Positions 43,136 to 52,521 of a stretch of DNA of 64,000 nt are shown in pieces. Below the pieces are notes generated by a model that was given only the letters and a program-made list of their open reading frames with translations, ran no database searches and was not told the DNA's origin. This stretch comes from Christensenella sp. UBA4379. Its GTDB lineage: Bacteria; Bacillota; Clostridia; Christensenellales; Aristaeellaceae. The stretch lies in assembly GCA_002391225.1 (NCBI GenBank), contig DGRV01000085.1, positions 1-64,000 of the forward strand, written 5' to 3'. A program made the translations under genes and the position numbers. Numbering within the stretch: the stretch's first letter is position 1; every line of letters starts with the position of its first letter.

Positions 43136-44436
43136 GAAGGACAGACAAAAAAATCATGGTAGCCGCGTTTTGCCTGGCGCTTGCGCTTTGCCTGAGCGGC
43201 TGCTCCAGCCAGGAAACCCCGGCACAGCCGAATGCTGCGGCAGGCTTTGCGCCGGAGCTGGACACCAAGACCGTCGGATCAATCAACGTCGTCGGCCATT
43301 ACAACAATTTTGAGGCTCTGGAAGAGGAATTCAACCGCTTCAACCAATACTATCCTGAGGTCAAGCTGAGCTACACCTATCTGGATAACTACAGTGGTAT
43401 CCTCGAGACGGCGCTGAACAGTGCGGATGCGCCGGACATTTATTTTGTCTATCCCTCCATGAGCGGCCGGGAGAACGGCGAAGGTGTCTATGCGTCCGCT
43501 GAGAATCTTGCCGATCCGTCCCTCCGCATCGGTCTGGACTGCATCCGGGAAAGCCTTCTGTACAAAGGGCAGTCCGGCAGCGTGTACAGCGTGCCCGTTT
43601 ACACCACCACCTACGGCATGCTGGTGAACGAAGCCATTTTTGAAAAAGAAAAACTTTCTGTTCCCAAGACCTATGAAGAACTGATGACCGTCTGCGAAGC
43701 CCTCAAGAAAGCCGGGTACGAAAGCCCCGTGATGAGCTTCAACCAGAACAGCTTCCTGCTTCTCCCGCTGTACTATCCCTACTTCTGCGCCCAGCTGCAA
43801 GCCAGCCCGGACGCGCTCAGGGAAGTAAACGCCATGACGCCCGCCGCGGCTGATACCGTCCGCCCCATCCTGGAGCAGGCGGAGGATTTCATGAAGCGCG
43901 GCTTGATCAGCCTGGAAAACTGCAACCAGCTGGAGAACGATTATAACGCGGTCATCATGCGCTTTTTCGAGGGAGACGTCCCCATGATGCTGGCCACTGC
44001 CAACACTGTCTCCGGAACGGAAAAACGGGAAAGCCAGTCCGAGGCCTTTACCGCCCATCCCTTCCGCTACAGCTTCCATCCCGTTCCCTCCACCAAGGAC
44101 GGAGGTTATTTTGTCAATTCCATTTCCATGGGCTTTGCGGTCAACAAGAACAGCAAGAATTTGGCCATCACCAACGAATTCATGCGTTTCCTGGTCAGCA
44201 GCGAGGAGCTCAACCGCATGGCCCGCGCCAAGCGCATGGTGACGCCGTGCAAAGACATGGCGTTGGACGAGGTGTATGCCTCCTTCGGCAGCCTTTCCAG
44301 CGATCGCATCATCAACCTGTCGGAGCTTGAATTGTCAAGTGCGGCAGACTGGCAGGTGCGCAAGGCCGTCTGGCAGGTGTGCAATGGCGGAATGACCGTA
44401 GACGAAGCAATCGCCGCTTTCGGAACCATCGAATAA
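43132..44436 (+). CDS. ABC-type solute-binding lipoprotein, likely ligand sensor partner of the kinase
   Basis: The start is GTG 43132, overlapping the kinase stop, with GGAGGA 9-10 bases upstream; 434 residues. A lipoprotein signal ends in LSGC near residue 24, so the mature protein is membrane-anchored. The rest is a family 1 (sugar-type) solute-binding fold: INVVGHYNNFEALEEEFNRF opening, DAPDIYFVYPS, and GMLVNEAIFEKEKL. No permease or ATPase gene is adjacent. Together with the kinase this looks like a binding protein devoted to sensing, as with known sugar-sensing binding protein/kinase pairs, though it could also feed a distant transporter. The ligand is unknown. Confidence 0.85.
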   Translation: MRRTDKKIMVAAFCLALALCLSGCSSQETPAQPNAAAGFAPELDTKTVGSINVVGHYNNFEALEEEFNRFNQYYPEVKLSYTYLDNYSGILETALNSADAPDIYFVYPSMSGRENGEGVYASAENLADPSLRIGLDCIRESLLYKGQSGSVYSVPVYTTTYGMLVNEAIFEKEKLSVPKTYEELMTVCEALKKAGYESPVMSFNQNSFLLLPLYYPYFCAQLQASPDALREVNAMTPAAADTVRPILEQAEDFMKRGLISLENCNQLENDYNAVIMRFFEGDVPMMLATANTVSGTEKRESQSEAFTAHPFRYSFHPVPSTKDGGYFVNSISMGFAVNKNSKNLAITNEFMRFLVSSEELNRMARAKRMVTPCKDMALDEVYASFGSLSSDRIINLSELELSSAADWQVRKAVWQVCNGGMTVDEAIAAFGTIE

Positions 44437-44488
44437 ACGGGGTTGTAATAGCTCTTTAGCGGATATTAATCGAATAACTCCCAATCAA

Positions 44489-44532
44489 AACTCTGGGGCC
44501 GTTGCACAGCGCAGCGGCCCCCGGAGTTTTTT
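44489..44532. terminator. Bidirectional terminator between the lipoprotein gene and proA
   Basis: AACTCTGGGGCCG pairs with CGGCCCCCGGAGTT (one bulged C, one G-T pair). TTTTTT follows on the plus strand and TTTTGATT on the minus strand. Confidence 0.85.
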
Positions 44533-44543
44533 ATAAAGATTGA

Positions 44544-45845
44544 TTATGCAAGCGGGCAAGGTGTGTCCGTATTCCTGTGCGTATAGGAGAAGGAGTCCGA
44601 CATCGTTTCCGCGACGGTCTGGCCCCGGCCGATCAGAACGTATTTATAGGTGCACAGTCCTTCCAGGCCGACCGGGCCGCGGGCGTGAAGCTTGCCGGTG
44701 GCAATGCCGACTTCTGCCCCAAAGCCGTAGCGGTAGCCGTCCGCAAAGCGGGTGGAGCAGTTGACATAGGTCCCGGCGCTGTCTACGCGGGAAACGAAGC
44801 GGCGGGCGTTTTCCATGTTTTCCGTCAGAATGGCGTCGGTGTGATGGGACCCATAGCGGTTGATGTGGCCGATGGCCTCGTCCAGGGAAGAGACCAGCTT
44901 CACGGACAGAATGGCGTCCAGATATTCCGTCTGCCAGTCTTCTTCCGTCGCCGTTTCGCAGGCGATGATGCCGCGGACGCCGTCGTCTCCCCGGAGCTCA
45001 ACGTTCTTTTGATCCAGCTCCGCTTTGAGGGCGGGCAGGAAAGCCGGGGCGATCTTTTCGTGAACCAGCAGCGTTTCCACCGCGTTGCAGACGGCGTAGG
45101 CCTGCGTTTTGGCGTCCACCGTCACTTTTACAGCCTTCGCAAGATCGGCGCTTTCATCTACATAAACGTGACACAGACCGTCCGCATGCCCCATCACGGG
45201 AATGTGCGTATGTTCCATGATGTAGCGGACAAACGCGTTGCTGCCCCTGGGGATCAGGAGATCGATCAGCCCCTCCTGGGAAAGCATGTCGGTGACATCC
45301 TCCCGGGTGCGGAGCAGATGGGCCCAGCCTTCCGGAACGCCGGCGGAGCGGGCTGCTTCGTCGATGACGGAGAACAGTACCTCATTGGTGCCCAGGGCTT
45401 CGCGGCCGCCTTTCAGCAGAACAGCGTTTCCGCTTTTGAGCGCAAGAGAGGCGATCTGCACCAGGGCGTCCGGACGGCTCTCAAATACGATGCCCAGTAC
45501 GCCGATGGGACAGGTAATCCGGTACAGGTCCAGCCCATCCGTCAGCTCCCTGGAAAGCAGTGTTTTCCCAAGAGGATCCTGGAGGCGCATGAGGTCTCTG
45601 AGCCCTTTGACCACGCCGGCCAGCTTCTTTTCATCCATCAGCAGACGGGCAAGCAAGGGGCCGGCCAGCTGCTCTTCCCGGCCTTTTTCCATATCCAGGC
45701 GGTTGGCTTCAAAGATCTTTTCCCGGTTTTGTTCCAGGGTGTCCGCCATCCGATTCAGGACGTCATTGCGGATTTCCTCGGGCAGGGACGCAAGGTCCCA
45801 GGAAGCCTGCCGGGCCAGTTGAGCGGCCTGCTGTACTGTTATCAT
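44544..45845 (-). CDS. proA: Glutamate-5-semialdehyde dehydrogenase (gamma-glutamyl phosphate reductase)
   Basis: The ATG at 45843-45845 follows AAAGGA by 8 bases and gives 433 residues starting MITVQQAAQLARQ. It shows the ProA pattern: PIGVLGIVFESRPDALVQIA, LKSGNAVLLKGG, and AYAVCNAVETLLVH with the catalytic Cys. FADGYRYGFGAEVGI lies near the end. It reduces gamma-glutamyl phosphate to the semialdehyde in proline synthesis. The partner proB is not in the window, which is unusual since the two are commonly adjacent. The gene starts 48 bases after engB and may be read from the lon promoter. Confidence 0.94.
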   Translation of the reverse strand: MITVQQAAQLARQASWDLASLPEEIRNDVLNRMADTLEQNREKIFEANRLDMEKGREEQLAGPLLARLLMDEKKLAGVVKGLRDLMRLQDPLGKTLLSRELTDGLDLYRITCPIGVLGIVFESRPDALVQIASLALKSGNAVLLKGGREALGTNEVLFSVIDEAARSAGVPEGWAHLLRTREDVTDMLSQEGLIDLLIPRGSNAFVRYIMEHTHIPVMGHADGLCHVYVDESADLAKAVKVTVDAKTQAYAVCNAVETLLVHEKIAPAFLPALKAELDQKNVELRGDDGVRGIIACETATEEDWQTEYLDAILSVKLVSSLDEAIGHINRYGSHHTDAILTENMENARRFVSRVDSAGTYVNCSTRFADGYRYGFGAEVGIATGKLHARGPVGLEGLCTYKYVLIGRGQTVAETMSDSFSYTHRNTDTPCPLA

Positions 45846-45893
45846 AGGTTGAATTCCTTTCTGACGGCGCAAAATGGACAGATCGTCATTTGA

Positions 45894-46520
45894 TTATTCC
45901 GCATCTTCCGCAGACAGGGTTTCCTTGTTTTCTTTTCCGGCCTTCAGCGCGTCCTCAATGACCTTGAGCAGCTCCTTCCGGCCTTCCCCCGTTTCGGAGG
46001 AATAAGGCAGAATCTGCCAGGGCTGGACCTCCAGGGCCCGGCCGATCAGAGCAATGTTTTTCTGGCGCTGCGCCTTGGAAATCTTATCCGCCTTGGTGGC
46101 GACCACAAAAAACGGCTGCTCCGTCTGACGCAGAAAGCGGTTCATCGTCACGTCGTCCCGGGTGGGCTCGTGACGGATGTCCACCAGGTGAAGGGTCAGG
46201 CGCAGGCTTTTGCTCGTCTGGAAATACCCGCTCATCATCTTCCCCCAGCGTTCCTGCTCCTGCTGGGTCACCTTGGCAAAGCCGTAGCCGGGCAGGTCCA
46301 CCAGGAAAAACGTACCATCCGCGTTAAAGATGTTGATCATACGGGTTTTTCCCGGCGTAGCGCTGACCTTGGCAAGGGCTTTGCGGCGCGCCAGGCTGTT
46401 GAGCAGGGAGCTTTTGCCCACGTTGCTTCGGCCCGCGAAAGCGATCTCCGGCCTTCCGATACCGGGGAATTTTTTGTATTCCGTCAGGGAAGTGATAAAT
46501 TCCGGCTGATTGATTTCCAT
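45894..46520 (-). CDS. engB: Ribosome biogenesis GTPase EngB (YsxC/YihA)
   Basis: The 208-residue GTPase has G1 AGRSNVGKSSLLN, G2/switch TPGKTRMINIF, G3 VDLPGYGFA and G4 VATKADK. These are the EngB family motifs. It is essential for assembly of the large ribosomal subunit in Bacillus subtilis. It starts 4 bases after the lon stop, the same order as lonA-ysxC in Bacillus, so co-transcription is near certain. The C-terminal tail (about 195-208) is Lys/Glu-rich. Length is normal for the family. Confidence 0.94.
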   Translation of the reverse strand: MEINQPEFITSLTEYKKFPGIGRPEIAFAGRSNVGKSSLLNSLARRKALAKVSATPGKTRMINIFNADGTFFLVDLPGYGFAKVTQQEQERWGKMMSGYFQTSKSLRLTLHLVDIRHEPTRDDVTMNRFLRQTEQPFFVVATKADKISKAQRQKNIALIGRALEVQPWQILPYSSETGEGRKELLKVIEDALKAGKENKETLSAEDAE

Positions 46521-46524
46521 AGAC

Positions 46525-48867
46525 TTACTCGCTTTCGTGAACCAGCGCCGTTTTCAAGACATCCGAAATATCTTCGGCAAAGATGATCTGGAAGGCTTTC
46601 TGCACATAGTCCGGCACTTCCTCCAGGTCCTTCTGGTTTTCTTTGGGCAGGAGGATCACCCGGATCCCGGCGCGGTAGGCGGCCAGCAGCTTTTCCTTGA
46701 CGCCGCCGATGGGCAGAACCCTGCCCCGCAGGGTGATCTCCCCTGTCATCGCCACGTCCTGCCGGACGGGAACGTTGCTCAGGGCGGAAACCAGGGAAGT
46801 GGCCATTGTGACACCGGCGCTCGGACCGTCCTTCGGAACGGCTCCTTCCGGCACATGGATATGAATATCCAGCTTCTTATAGAATTCCTCGTCCAGATGA
46901 AGCTCGCTTTGATGGGTGCGCACCCAGCTCAGGGCGGCCTTGGCGCTTTCCTTCATGACGTCGCCCAGCTGACCGGTCAGGGAGAGCTGACCGCTCCCGG
47001 GCATGACCGTGCACTCGACCGACAAGGTTTCCCCGCCGACAGAAGTATAGGCCAGACCGTTGACAACGCCGACCATCGGCTTCTTTTCAGGCAGATCACG
47101 CAGATATCTGGCGGCCCCGAGGTAAGCAGTCAACTTTTCCGTGGTGACGGTAACGGAGGACTGTTCTTCTTCCAGCATATCCACAGCCGCACGACGCACC
47201 ACCTGGCCGATTGTTCGGGTGAGGATGCGGACGCCGGCTTCCCGGGTATAATCCTCGATCAGCTTCTTCATGAACTTGTCCGGGATGCGGACGCTTTTGG
47301 CCGGCAGGCCGTATTCGGCGATCTCTTTTTTCAGCAGATGCCGCCGGGCAATCTGTAGCTTTTCCTCTTCCGTATAGGAGGGAACTTCAATAATCTCCAT
47401 CCGGTCGAGCAGGGGCAGCGGGATACTGTCCCTGGTATTGGCGGTGGTAATGAACATCACCTGGGAAAGATCAAAGGGGATTTCCAGGTAATGATCCCGG
47501 AAGGCGTTGTTCTGTTCCCCATCGAGGACCTCCAGCATGGCGCTGGCCGGATCTCCCCGGTAATCGTTGCCCATCTTGTCGATCTCGTCAAAGAGGAACA
47601 CGGGATTCATGGACCCGGCCTGGCGGATGCCGGAGATGATACGGCCCGGAACCGCGCCGATGTAGGTGCGGCGGTGCCCGCGAATCTCCGCTTCGTCACG
47701 AACGCCGCCCAGGGACATGCGCACAAACTTGCGCCCCACCGCTTTGGCGATGTCGCGGACGATGGAGGTTTTTCCGACGCCCGGAGGGCCGACAAAGCAG
47801 AGGATCGGCCCGCGCATATTGAGGTCCTGCCCCTCCTTCTGGCGGATGGACAGCACGGCGAGATACTCGATGATCCGGTCCTTGACCTTCTTTAAGCCGT
47901 AATGATCCTCATCCAGCACGCGGCGGGCCCGCTGGATGTTCAGATTGTCCCGGGTATACTTCCCCCAGGGCATATCGAGAATCCATTCGATGTAATTCTG
48001 CGTAACTGTCATTTCCGGGGAACCGGTCTGCATGCCGGCCAGATGGTCCAGTTCCCGGTGGACCTGCTCCCTGGCTTCTTCGTTGAGGGGCAGCTGCTCG
48101 GCTTTCTTTCGAAGGCGATCCGTCAGCCGGCCCTCCCCTTCGCCCAGCTCTTCCTGAATGGCACGAATCTGCTCTCTTAAGTAGTAATCCTTCTGGTTTT
48201 TATCCACCTGCTGCTTGAGGCGCTGCTGTACCGTCCGCTCGATCACGGCCAGTTCGCCTTCCCGCATCAGGATCACGTCCAGCGCTTCCAGGCGCTTTTC
48301 CGGGTCGACCTCCTGCAGTACGGCAATGCGGTCTTCAAAGCGGGTCAAAGCGTTTGCGGCAATCAGGTCTGCCAGCGCAGAAGCGCTTTTGACCTGCTGG
48401 ACGGAGCGCAGCATTTCGGCAGACAGGCTGCCGTTACCCCGGGCGTATTCTTCAAAAACCCGCTGTGTGGTCCGGATCAGGGCTTCAAGCTCAGGGCTCG
48501 GCTGATCGGTATCGTCGATCATTTCGCCGGCAGCGAAGGGACAGCCTTCCTCTTCCGTAAGTTCCCGGATCAGGAAACGGTTTTCTCCCTCCACCAGGAC
48601 GCGCAGGGCGTCTCCCGGCAGGCTCACCACCTGCTTGATGTGGGCGACGATGCCTACGGGATAAAGCTTTTCGAGGGTGGGATGATCGTCGTTTTCATCC
48701 TTCTGAGTCAGCAGGAGGACGCGCTGATCCTCCACCATGGCTTTTTCAAGCGCCTGGACAGACCCTGGACGGCCCACGTCAAAGTGCAGGGACATCCTGG
48801 GAAAAACCATCAGCCCCCTCAGGGGGATATATGGCATGGTTTTGTTGTTTTGATTTTTCTTGGGCAT
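46525..48867 (-). CDS. lon: ATP-dependent endopeptidase Lon
   Basis: I place the start at the ATG 48865-48867, preceded by GGAGGA by 5 bases; 780 residues. The N-terminal LAN domain (about 10-200) begins [13 protein letters not shown]. The AAA+ module has Walker [16 protein letters not shown] and Walker [10 protein letters not shown]. The protease domain carries [10 protein letters not shown] with the catalytic Ser, and the paired Lys follows about 40 residues later ([14 protein letters not shown]). Lon degrades damaged and regulatory proteins in the cytoplasm. It heads lon-engB, behind its own promoter. No CIRCE-type or CtsR-like operator is seen. Confidence 0.95.
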   Translation of the reverse strand: MPKKNQNNKTMPYIPLRGLMVFPRMSLHFDVGRPGSVQALEKAMVEDQRVLLLTQKDENDDHPTLEKLYPVGIVAHIKQVVSLPGDALRVLVEGENRFLIRELTEEEGCPFAAGEMIDDTDQPSPELEALIRTTQRVFEEYARGNGSLSAEMLRSVQQVKSASALADLIAANALTRFEDRIAVLQEVDPEKRLEALDVILMREGELAVIERTVQQRLKQQVDKNQKDYYLREQIRAIQEELGEGEGRLTDRLRKKAEQLPLNEEAREQVHRELDHLAGMQTGSPEMTVTQNYIEWILDMPWGKYTRDNLNIQRARRVLDEDHYGLKKVKDRIIEYLAVLSIRQKEGQDLNMRGPILCFVGPPGVGKTSIVRDIAKAVGRKFVRMSLGGVRDEAEIRGHRRTYIGAVPGRIISGIRQAGSMNPVFLFDEIDKMGNDYRGDPASAMLEVLDGEQNNAFRDHYLEIPFDLSQVMFITTANTRDSIPLPLLDRMEIIEVPSYTEEEKLQIARRHLLKKEIAEYGLPAKSVRIPDKFMKKLIEDYTREAGVRILTRTIGQVVRRAAVDMLEEEQSSVTVTTEKLTAYLGAARYLRDLPEKKPMVGVVNGLAYTSVGGETLSVECTVMPGSGQLSLTGQLGDVMKESAKAALSWVRTHQSELHLDEEFYKKLDIHIHVPEGAVPKDGPSAGVTMATSLVSALSNVPVRQDVAMTGEITLRGRVLPIGGVKEKLLAAYRAGIRVILLPKENQKDLEEVPDYVQKAFQIIFAEDISDVLKTALVHESE

Positions 48868-48901
48868 ATTGATCCTCCGGTTTTCCTTTGAAACCTCTCC
48901 C

Positions 48902-48930
48902 ATTATACGAAAAAACTTCCTGCTTGGCAA
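48902..48930 (-). promoter_or_regulatory. Promoter of lon-engB
   Basis: On the minus strand, TTGCCA (48925-48930) and TATAAT (48902-48907) are 17 bases apart. The -35 element lies inside the terminator hairpin of the upstream methylase gene. Confidence 0.78.
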
Positions 48931-48959
48931 GCCTGAACCGGATCAGGTTTCACAGGAAG
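48910..48959 (-). terminator. Terminator of the FliB-like gene, overlapping the lon promoter
   Basis: On the minus strand, CTTCCTG, within the last codons before the stop (48953-48959), pairs with CAGGAAG (48916-48922), followed by TTTTTT. An inner CCTGA/TCAGG stem extends it. The hairpin thus includes the stop codon and the lon -35. Confidence 0.7.
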
Positions 48960-49873
48960 CAGGCATTGAGATAAGAAAAGCAGGCTTTCAGATTATCCTC
49001 TGAATATTCGATCTCGGCGGAATAGGCGCGGGCGGTCTCGGCAAGGTCGTCCAGGTCGTCGGTCATGGTCATCGCGTCGATCAGCTGGACAGACCAGAGA
49101 CTAAACAGCGCTCGCGCGTTCAGCAGCCCGTCCTCCGCCGCGTCTGGCAGATGACGGTACAGGAAACTGACAGCCAGCTGGCTTAAAGCGCCGTCCCAGT
49201 CGGGATGATTTCTGGATCGCCCGTGGGCAGCGCCGAGCCGGAGCAGGGAGGTTTCCCACGCTTTGTCCAGCCGTTCCAACTTCATCAGAAATAATAAATC
49301 TTTTTCCGCTCCGGGCCATCGGAACTTGGGCAGCAGGGTCAGCGCTTCTTCCTCTTTCTTTTCATAGGGAACGTTTTCCCGCTGGAAAATGGCGGCCATA
49401 TTGGCGCGGAAGGAAATGATTCGCTCTTCCTCCTCTGTCAGCGGCGCTCCCCCGGGTTCTTCTTTAGCGAGGCGAAGCAGGTAGGGCGTTTTCCGGTACA
49501 CCGTCTGCCTAGCCGCGGCCTCGCAGCAAAGCCCAAGCCCCGTTTCCACCCGGTCCGAAAAGAAGTTCCGATAGCGCGGGTGGTCCGTGCAGATATCGCA
49601 AAGGGCGTCTTCCCCGAAGGCCAGGATCAGGGTGCAAAGGTTGTCTTCGTTCAGCATCGGGCAGCGGCCGTTTTGATCCAGACGGAAGGAAACGGCATCG
49701 TCTGTCCGGGTGACGGAAGCACGTACCTTCACCCCGACAGGGCCGGGGAGTTCCTGATAGATCTGCCAGGTTTCCGGATCAATATCAATTTCCCACCCGG
49801 CACAGCAGGTATGGCGGCACTGACCCTTCAAACAGGAAAAACCATCGTAATCGTCCGGGAAATAGTATTTCAT
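48950..49873 (-). CDS. FliB-like lysine-N-methylase (Cys-rich)
   Basis: The ATG 49871-49873 follows AAAGGT by 8 bases; 307 residues. The Cys pattern is that of flagellin lysine-N-methylase FliB: KGQCRHTCCAGWEIDID, GRCPMLNEDNLCTL, LCDICTDHPRY and GLCCEAA, about ten Cys in the first 130 residues that could hold an Fe-S cluster. FliB methylates surface lysines of flagellin. No flagellar gene is in the window, so the target could be flagellin encoded elsewhere or another protein. The gene stands alone between two terminators, with no evident strong promoter. Confidence 0.8.
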   Translation of the reverse strand: MKYYFPDDYDGFSCLKGQCRHTCCAGWEIDIDPETWQIYQELPGPVGVKVRASVTRTDDAVSFRLDQNGRCPMLNEDNLCTLILAFGEDALCDICTDHPRYRNFFSDRVETGLGLCCEAAARQTVYRKTPYLLRLAKEEPGGAPLTEEEERIISFRANMAAIFQRENVPYEKKEEEALTLLPKFRWPGAEKDLLFLMKLERLDKAWETSLLRLGAAHGRSRNHPDWDGALSQLAVSFLYRHLPDAAEDGLLNARALFSLWSVQLIDAMTMTDDLDDLAETARAYSAEIEYSEDNLKACFSYLNACFL

Positions 49874-49902
49874 CAAATGTTACCTTTTAAAATGCGTTCC
49901 TG

Positions 49903-49936
49903 AAAAAAATACCTGTCCCCGACAGGGCAGGTATTT
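49903..49936 (-). terminator. Terminator of the aspartate kinase-darA-holB-ricT operon
   Basis: AAATACCTG (49907-49915) pairs with CAGGTATTT (49928-49936), and an inner CCC/GGG extends it. Seven T follow on the minus strand. Confidence 0.88.
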
Positions 49937-49972
49937 GAATCAAGACAAAGATGGATTACTGATCAACAGCGC

Positions 49973-51184
49973 TCAGTGCTTTTGCCGGAACTCTTCCGGC
50001 ACCGTCCAGGGATCGCGCTTGGGCGCAGTTTGTTCCTGCGCGGGGCGAGATGGAGCGGCGTTTTCCTGACGCGGCGCGGGAGGAGCGGGGCTCGGCTTTT
50101 TCTCATTATTGGCAGGAGAAGAAGGCCGTTCAGTTTCGCGGTTCTGCTTCGGGTTGCCGCGGCGCTGACGCTGCCTCTGTTCGCGCGGCGGACGGGGCTT
50201 GCGCTCTTTCGGCGCTTCAACCTCCTCCGTCTCATCCTCCGCCAGGGGCATCGGCGCGTCGTCGTCGGGTACATCGATTTCGGCGGCTTTCAGGGCTTGC
50301 ATGATTTCAGGATCGGGCGCATCGTCCTCCTGATCGTCCTGCGGGCGGTCGACCCGCGGCAGGGGCTTTGCCCCGCTGAGCTTCTGAACATCCGCGACAG
50401 GATATTCACGGATTTCAAAATCATCATTCCCTTTGGGGACGCGGACCTTTACCCGCTCCTTGAGAATGCTGACTTCCGTCACGATGCCGTCCCCGTCCGG
50501 TGTGCGTACGGCCCGACCCACGCGTGGCAGTTCCTTGCCGACCTTCTCGTAGAACTCCTCTTCATACTGGAGGCAGCACATCAGACGGCCGCACGCGCCG
50601 GAGATTTTGGTGGGGTTCAGAGAGAGGTTCTGCTCCTTGGCCATTTTAATAGAAACGGAATGGAAATCCCCCAGGAATCGGCTGCAGCAAAGCGGACGGC
50701 CGCAGATGCCAAGCCCGCCCATCATCCGGGCTTCGTCCCGGACGCCAATCTGCCTGAGCTCGATCCTGGTATGGAAGGCGCTGGCCAGATCCTTGACGAG
50801 CAGACGGAAATCCACTCGTTTATCGGCCGTAAAGTAGAACAGAATCTTGCTGTTGTCAAAGGTATATTCGCAGCCGACCAGCTTCATCTGCAGCAGATGA
50901 TCCGCGATCTTTTCCTTGCAGGTCGCCATGGCGTCCTTTTCACGGGAAATATTTTCGGCGTGATGGGCGGTGTCCTCCGGGGTGGCGATGCGGATGACCG
51001 GGCGAAGCGGAGGAGTAATGGCGTCGTCTTCCACCTCGGACGGACCGGTGACCACTTCCCCGTATTCCAGGCCCCGGGCCGTTTCGACGACCACAGCCTG
51101 ACCCGGAGCGGGGGCAAGATCTTTCGGATCGAAATAGTAAAGCTTTCCGGCGTTCCTGAAACGAACGCCAATTACAGTGACCAT
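49973..51184 (-). CDS. ricT: PSP1 domain protein RicT (YaaT)
   Basis: The ATG 51182-51184, behind GGAGG, gives 403 residues starting MVTVIGVRFRNAGK. The PSP1 domain spans about 50-270. It carries the conserved Cys block GICGRPLCCSRFLGDF and SGACGRLMCCLQYE, which in Bacillus RicT joins RicA and RicF around two Fe-S clusters to steer RNase Y processing, competence and sporulation. The last 120 residues are an acidic stretch, then a low-complexity tail rich in Pro, Arg and Gln absent from the Bacillus protein and perhaps RNA-binding. The start overlaps the holB stop by 13 bases. It is the last gene of the operon. Confidence 0.9.
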   Translation of the reverse strand: MVTVIGVRFRNAGKLYYFDPKDLAPAPGQAVVVETARGLEYGEVVTGPSEVEDDAITPPLRPVIRIATPEDTAHHAENISREKDAMATCKEKIADHLLQMKLVGCEYTFDNSKILFYFTADKRVDFRLLVKDLASAFHTRIELRQIGVRDEARMMGGLGICGRPLCCSRFLGDFHSVSIKMAKEQNLSLNPTKISGACGRLMCCLQYEEEFYEKVGKELPRVGRAVRTPDGDGIVTEVSILKERVKVRVPKGNDDFEIREYPVADVQKLSGAKPLPRVDRPQDDQEDDAPDPEIMQALKAAEIDVPDDDAPMPLAEDETEEVEAPKERKPRPPREQRQRQRRGNPKQNRETERPSSPANNEKKPSPAPPAPRQENAAPSRPAQEQTAPKRDPWTVPEEFRQKH

Positions 51185-52167
51185 GTAGAAGTTTCCTCCG
51201 TAATTTGCTGAACAAGCATATCCATAACGGCCGATGCGCTGACGTTGGACTGGCGCATCCTCTGTGCCTGCAGAATCATTTCCAGTACAGCCCGGCATCG
51301 CTCAATGGGCGCGTGGCTCCAGACGCCGTCCGCCCAATCCGGCAGCGATTCCCCGGCAGATGAGCGGCGGATCAGCAGCCGCAGCTCCTGCACGCCGAGG
51401 CGCAGGATATCGTCCGTCTGATCCTTGATGTTTTTAAGCGTGAAAGACAGCCTGGCATAATCTTCCAATCCCCGGCCTGAAAATAAAAGCGAAACCGTCC
51501 ATTCCTGGGTGCGGTCAAAGGAATCATCCTGGGCGATTTCCCGTGCCGAAGTCAGGCTTCCTTCCGAGAGGGCCGCGGCGGTTTCCGCCCGAGAGGCCGG
51601 GACGCCTTCGGATAAAAGAATGGAAGCGATCTCCTCCTCCTGAAAAGGAGCGACCCGCACCGTCCGGCAGCGGGAGCGGATCGTGGAAAGCACCTTGGTT
51701 TCATTGTCGGTCGTCAGGAGAAACCAGGTCCCCTTTTGCGTTTCCTCCAGGGTTTTAAGAAGCGCGTTCTGCGCCGCGTCGGTCAGCTGTTCCATCCTTG
51801 GAATCAGCACGGCCCGGTTGGCCCCTTCCAAGGGGCTTCGGGACAGGACGCTTAATACGCTTCTCACGTTTTCAACGGAAACCGTCTTTTTTCCTTTGTC
51901 CGGCTGCAGTTTAAGACAGTCCGGATGGGTGCCCTTCTGTACCCTTACGCAGCTTTTGCAGACGCCGCAGGGACGGCGGGCCATGTCTTCTTCCCCGCAC
52001 AAAAGCCCCTGGGCAAGCAATGTGGCCAGGGTGCTTTTTCCAACGCCGCAGGCTCCGCAAAGCAGGACGGACTGCTCCATCCTCCCGGCCAGCAGAGAAT
52101 CAATCAGATCCCGTACCGCTTCGCAGCGCTTGGCAAACCCCTTCAGGGTAATCTCAGAACTTGACAA
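51172..52167 (-). CDS. holB: DNA polymerase III subunit delta'
   Basis: The start is TTG 52165-52167, overlapping the darA stop by 14 bases; no better in-frame start exists. The 331-residue clamp-loader subunit has a P-loop CGACGVGKSTLA, a zinc module (CGVCKSCVRV, then a Cys in HPDC), and LKTLEETQKGTWFLLTT with the clamp-loader helix. It helps to open the sliding clamp at primer ends. The darA-holB-ricT order is that of the Bacillus yaaQ-holB-yaaT region, supporting the assignment. tmk and yaaR, which sit in that region in Bacillus, are absent here. Confidence 0.9.
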   Translation of the reverse strand: MSSSEITLKGFAKRCEAVRDLIDSLLAGRMEQSVLLCGACGVGKSTLATLLAQGLLCGEEDMARRPCGVCKSCVRVQKGTHPDCLKLQPDKGKKTVSVENVRSVLSVLSRSPLEGANRAVLIPRMEQLTDAAQNALLKTLEETQKGTWFLLTTDNETKVLSTIRSRCRTVRVAPFQEEEIASILLSEGVPASRAETAAALSEGSLTSAREIAQDDSFDRTQEWTVSLLFSGRGLEDYARLSFTLKNIKDQTDDILRLGVQELRLLIRRSSAGESLPDWADGVWSHAPIERCRAVLEMILQAQRMRQSNVSASAVMDMLVQQITEETSTWSL

Positions 52168-52483
52168 ACTGATCCACCGATAAGACGAAAATGGTTGCTC
52201 CGCCCACCGTCACCTCGATGGGATAGGGTGCGTACATGGTAGAGGTGCCGCTCATCGGAATGTTGGTGGAAGCGATCTGACGACGGCTCTTGCAGACCTT
52301 TTCAATCAGTCCTACGCACTGCTCCAGACGGTCATCTTCCAGACCGATCAGCAGCGTCGTGTTGCCCGCTTTCAGAAAACCGCCCGTTGTCGCCAGCTTG
52401 GTAACGCCGAAGCCTTCATCCATCATGGTCGTAATCAGACGGGAAGAATCTTCATCCTGTACGATGGCAATGACCAGTTTCAT
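52154..52483 (-). CDS. darA: Cyclic-di-AMP receptor DarA (PII-like)
   Basis: The 109-residue protein matches the PII-like DarA/PstA/YaaQ family in length and sequence: MKLVIAIVQDEDSSRL opening, the FGVTKLATTGGFLKAGNTT binding loop, and RRQIASTNIP. In Bacillus and Staphylococcus it binds cyclic-di-AMP as a trimer; its downstream partner is unknown. An AGGAGG site precedes the ATG. It lies between aspartate kinase and holB in one operon, which suggests a signal-linked protein made together with replication and amino-acid genes, but this may be only conserved order. Confidence 0.92.
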   Translation of the reverse strand: MKLVIAIVQDEDSSRLITTMMDEGFGVTKLATTGGFLKAGNTTLLIGLEDDRLEQCVGLIEKVCKSRRQIASTNIPMSGTSTMYAPYPIEVTVGGATIFVLSVDQFVKF

Positions 52484-52521
52484 CTGCCTGTTCCTCCTTT
52501 CACATGAGACGGTTGGGAAGG

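Noticed and set aside
48868..48945. Search for a CIRCE or CtsR-type heat-shock operator upstream of lon
   Set aside because: No matching inverted or tandem repeats were found; only a sigma-A promoter and the upstream terminator are visible.
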